Below, in pieces: positions 60,180-64,000 of a stretch of 64,000 nucleotides of DNA. This DNA comes from Anisus vortex (lineage: Eukaryota > Mollusca > Gastropoda > Planorbidae). The stretch's first letter is position 1. Each line of letters opens with the position of its first letter. The notes below the pieces were generated by a model. It made no database searches. It saw only the letters and a program-made list of their open reading frames with translations, and was not told the DNA's origin. The position numbers and the translations under genes were made by a program. The stretch spans positions 20,125,167 to 20,189,166 of the forward strand of contig OX421500.1 in NCBI GenBank assembly GCA_949126835.1. The letters are read 5' to 3'.

Positions 60180-61368
60180 ATTATTGATTCAAGAACAGGA
60201 TAGAGATCAGGGGATTGCTAACTTGAAAAGAAAAGCAATATCTGAAGAAGAAGCGGAAAGGAAAGGAGGTGGATACTTCATGAAAGATGGTATACTAATG
60301 CAGAGGTGGAAAAGTAATCATGACGATTACAAAGATAGTAATCAAATAATAGTGCCTGAGGTATATCGAAACGATATTCTACGTTTGGCTCATGATACGC
60401 CATATGCCGGTCATTTTGGGAGTGAAGAAGACTTCTCAAAGAATTATCCCATACTTCAATTGGCCTGGAATACATCGTGACGTTATTCGATACTGCAAGT
60501 CATGTAAAACATGCCAAATGGTAGGAAAACCTAACCAGACCATCCGGCAGCACCACTGAAACCAATACCTGCTTTTTCTGAACCGTTTAGCCATATTCTG
60601 ATAGACTGTGTGGGTCCCCTACCCAAAACAAAGGCGGGATACCAATACTTGTTTACTATCATGTGCAGATCAACCAGATATCCCGAAGCTTTTCCGTTAC
60701 GATCAATCAATGCAGATAAGATATATGATTCGTTAATCGAATTTTTCTCCAGGTACGGTCTACCAAAGTCGATACAATCTGACCAAGGTATCAATTTTAC
60801 CTCGAAGCTATTCAACCAAGTTTTGAAGAAATTGAACATTAAGCACGTAACATCGACTGCTTATCACCCGCAAAGTCAAGGTGCCCTAGAGCGATACCAC
60901 CAGACTCTAAAGATTATGCTCCGTGCATACTGCTTTGAAAACGATAAAGACTGGTATCCTTGCATTCCCTTTGCTTTTGTCGCTACAAGAGAGGCTGTGC
61001 AAGAATCACTGGGATATAGTCCTTTTTAGCTAAAGTTCGGACATTCGGTTCGAGGACCATTTAAACTTTTGCAGGAGACATTCTTAAGTTCTAATGAACT
61101 AGTTGTACTAGTAGCTTACGTGGAGAAATTCACTGATAGAATGCACAATGCATTTAATTATGTAAAAGTTAATATTTCACAGGCTCAACAGAAAATGAAG
61201 GGTTACTATGATGTCAAGGCCAAGACCAGATGCTTCCAACCAGGTGACCAAGTTCTCATGCTGACACAATTGGCAGGACAACCCATGAGTGCTAAGTACA
61301 TAGGACCTTATGAGATTTTAGAGAAAATAAGTAATATAATTTATGTTGTAAAAACTCATGATGCTTAA
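60180..61368 (+). pseudogene. Integrase (zinc-binding, DDE core, C-terminal domain), broken
   Basis: Zinc-binding region: LAHDTPYAGHFG, then after a frameshift near 60450 YCKSCKTCQM. Core: first Asp in HILIDCVGPLP (about 60604), second in QSDQGINFTSKLF (about 60781), Glu in QGALERYHQTL (about 60890). Stop at 61027-61029 in YSPF*LKFGHSVRG. The C-terminal part 61069-61368 has YDVKAKTRCFQPGDQVL and KYIGPYEILE. Confidence 0.9.
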
Positions 61369-61439
61369 ACCATATTAGTGTTAGAGATAAACAAGCTGAT
61401 ATTAGGCCTATAACTATTGTTAAGACAGTAGAAAAAGAC

Positions 61440-62400
61440 ATGCCAAAATTCAAAAAGCCTATTATAACTAGCAAACTTCAAAATACTGAAGCTATTAAAA
61501 ACCTGAATGATAAGTTAGCACACCTAAACCAATGTGAGCGAACTTCTATCAAGGGTTTAGTTGATAACAATATGCAGTTATTCAGTGATGTTTCTAAAAA
61601 AACTAATTTACTTGTTCATGATATCATTTTTAAGGAAAATGCAAGACCTGTAAAACAGCATCCTTATAGAATTAATCCTGAACAACTAGAACACATTAGG
61701 AAAGAAGTAGATTACACGCTTTAGAATGACCTAATTATTCCTAGTACCAGTGAATGGTCATCACCATGTGTATTGGTTCGAAAATCTGATGGTTCCATAC
61801 GTTTTTGTATAGATTACAGCAAAGTGAATCAGGTCACAAAACAAGATACATATCCTATCCCTAGGATTGATGACCTTATTGATAGAGTAAGCAATGCTAA
61901 GTATGTAACTAAAATAGATTTGCTCACTGCTTATTTTTATACACCTATGACTGATAAAGCACAGGAAATATCCACTATCATTACTCCTGATGGGACATAG
62001 CAATTAAAGTAATGCCGTTTGGGTTAACTAAAGCTCCATCAAGTTTTCAGAGGTTGATAAACAGTGTCATATCTGATGTTCCTCAATGTCATGCTTATCT
62101 GGATGATATAGTTGTATATGGTGATAGCTTTAATGATCATCTAAACCAACTAACATTACTATTTTAGAAACCTACAGAAGCTAAATTCACCATTATCTTG
62201 AACAAGTGTACCTTTTGTCTTGCAACCATTGAATATCTAGAACATATGGTAGGTAGTGGCGCAGTAAAACCAGTAAACGCAAAGGTAAAAGCTATACAAG
62301 ATTTTCCTACTCCTAAAACGCGTAAAGAGCTACGTATTTACTTATGTCTGGCTGGGTATTACCGAAAATTCTGTAAGAATTTTTCTATTGTAAAAAACTA
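61440..62400 (+). pseudogene. Reverse transcriptase, broken
   Basis: ARPVKQHPYRINPEQLEH (61640-61700), stop near 61722, EWSSPCVLVRKSDGSIRFC (about 61753-61810), YPIPRIDDLID, VTKIDLLTAYF (about 61907-61935), frameshift near 61998, VMPFGLTKAPSSFQRLI, YLDDIVVYGDS (about 62096-62128), stop near 62165, then KCTFCLATIEYLEHMV and FPTPKTRKELRIYLCLAGYY. Confidence 0.9.
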
Positions 62401-62404
62401 AGTT

Positions 62405-62921
62405 TGATTGGTTTCAGGAATGTGAACATGCTTTTATTGAAATAAAAGATATTTTGACTAAGGCTCCAGTATTAGTTTCACCAAACTATACCAAACCTTT
62501 TAAAATAATAGTAGATGCATGTAAACAGAGAAAAGGGGCAGTAATTTCACAAGTAGGAGATGATTCTTTGGAACATCCAATTAGCTTTTGTTCTAAGAAG
62601 TTTCTTCCATATGAAGTTAACTACAGTTGCATAGAACAGGAATTACTAGGTCTTATACTTTCTCTAAAGCATTTTGATTATTACATCCATGGTTCACAAT
62701 TTCCAATTGAAATTTATACAGACCATAATCCATTAGTGTTTCTATCAAAGATTAAACAAAATCAGAGAATTTTGAGATGGAGTTTGTTTTTACAATCCTA
62801 TAACCTAAACATTGTACATGATAAAGGTAAAGAAAAAATCAGCTACTATTTTATCATATTGTTAGGCAGATACTTTATCACGTGTTATGCCAGAAATCTA
62901 GATCAAATACTAAGCCTATAG
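62405..62921 (+). pseudogene. RNase H, broken
   Basis: FDWFQECEHAFIEIKDIL leads into KPFKIIVDACKQRKGAVISQ (first Asp, usually VDAS), YSCIEQELLGLILSLKHF (Glu), and IEIYTDHNPLVFL (Asp), ending HDKGKEKIS where the usual KDN..AD.LSR end is frameshifted. Confidence 0.87.
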
Positions 62922-64000
62922 TATTTTATCCTATTGTTATATTATATAACTGCTGAAACCTTATCCTATGTTGTAATAGTAGCTAACTAGATTATATAAA
63001 CCATTACTATGAATCTTGAATACTTTTGTTTTATTACCTTACATTGTACTGATAATAAGATACTTCTGCACAAATAAAAATCAGAAAACCTTAGTTATTG
63101 TTGAAGAAATTTAAAAAATTGATGATTTGAAATATTAATTTTAATCACATTACAAATTGTATGCTATAGATATACATTGTATAATTATGCTATGCCATAT
63201 TACTCATTTATATCATGCATTTCTTTATTGATAAAGCAATGCTATAAACATACTAAAATTTTTAAAGACATGTTGAAATAATTTTTCTTTGTGTCATTAA
63301 TATTATATTATTATTCAACAGATAGTGACATTTGCAGTACCTAGAGTTACAGGAAATGTACATTATATTCTGAAACAGACAACCATAGTGCTAATGTAAA
63401 GGTTTGAATTGGAAGTGCAAACATTCCACATGCACACACACAAAATTAAATTTGTACTAAGCATCTTATTAGTTGCTTGATTGATAATTATTAGTTGTTA
63501 ATTGATAATGCTTAATTGATAATTCTTAATTAAGTTAAATTGATCTTAACATTTTTGCTATTAAATTATTTTAACTATTGAAATAATTTTTTTTTTATGT
63601 GAAGATTGTAATTTTCTTATTAAATTTTTCTTTGAAGTTATTATCAAAGATAACTGAACCTTGAAAAACTTTTCGCGTGATACCAAGTAATTTGATAATT
63701 TATACTAATGATTTCACATTGGGACTAAAGTTATTTATTTTTTTTTTTTTTAGATTTTTCTTGGATGTTTAAAAAGAAATTCCACACACAACTATTATCT
63801 AGTGAGGAAATGTCTTTTTCAAATTGGTTCGGCATATAGCTTTTTTTCCATATTGTCTTACTGGAGAAAGCATATCACCTTGCTCTCTGGACTACTGTCA
63901 TGTTTATTAGGCTGTTGATTCTTTAAAATGGATTATGTGCATTTCATACCTGGAAAATGTGTCATATATTCATAATAATGGATAGATGCTGGATGTAAGT
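62922..64000. other. AT-rich DNA after pol, no gene or LTR seen
   Basis: Includes a small TTAATTGATAAT(GC/TC) repeat cluster at 63485-63540. No TGTTATGAAAC start was found, so the 3' LTR is either lost or beyond 64000. Confidence 0.55.

Larger units (their letters stand above)
56353..62921 (+). mobile_element. Degenerate Ty3-type retrotransposon with PR-INT-RT-RH order (Gmr1-like)
   Basis: Order on the + strand: LTR-like 56353-57600; gag N-terminus 58035-58590; gag interrupted by unrelated DNA to about 59590; protease about 59730-59800 with DTGA; integrase 60180-61368; RT 61440-62400; RNase H 62410-62900. In ordinary Ty3/gypsy elements integrase follows RNase H. Here it precedes RT, as in Gmr1-type elements. 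At least six stops or frameshifts break pol, so it is inactive. No 3' LTR is seen before the window ends. Confidence 0.88.

Overview
This is an AT-rich, intron-rich animal genomic window in which coding sequence is a small minority and transposable-element remains are the majority. The ARM-repeat plus TIR gene family, the ZMYM1-like hAT elements, a tRNA-derived SINE and the mix of non-LTR and Ty3-type retroelements best fit a mollusc, most likely a heterobranch (freshwater-type) snail. The species is an inference; there is no marker gene in the window.

Two paralogous genes on the + strand dominate. Gene 1 (455-11821) is the 3' part of an ARM-TIR gene: seven coding exons, with its 5' exons off the left edge. 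Gene 2 (22772-55828) is complete: twelve phase-compatible exons encoding 533 residues, with a helical/ARM-like N-terminal region (about 1-369), a TIR domain (about 380-510) and a short basic tail ending in a CaaX-like tetrapeptide (CKIL; CEII in gene 1). The last six exons of the two genes correspond one to one with matching phases, and four of them plus the ARM exon have identical lengths. Their introns still align, so the pair is a segmental duplication.

Because the introns align, later insertions can be read against an empty site in the other copy: a 2.0-kb hAT with a perfect 8-bp target duplication (2006-4017), a 0.4-kb LINE tail (about 7700-8125) and a 494-bp solo LTR with a 5-bp target duplication (51704-52197).

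Region by region: 1-290 LTR remnant; 455-11821 gene 1 with an older LINE interrupted by a hAT; 12.3-12.9 kb repeat with an inverted partner at 32.9-33.5 kb; 14.75-17.34 kb minus-strand Ty3-type element (integrase before RT) split by a 1.5-kb non-autonomous hAT-like element; 19.0-20.1 kb decayed Helitron; 22.8-55.8 kb gene 2, whose 14-kb gap between exons 1 and 3 holds LINEs, two related MITE-like elements and hAT pieces, and whose later introns hold a SINE, minisatellite, LTRs and LINEs; 56.35-62.92 kb a decayed Ty3-type element with LTR, gag, protease, integrase, RT and RNase H in that order (Gmr1-like gene order). The remaining DNA is AT-rich with microsatellites and no gene I can support.
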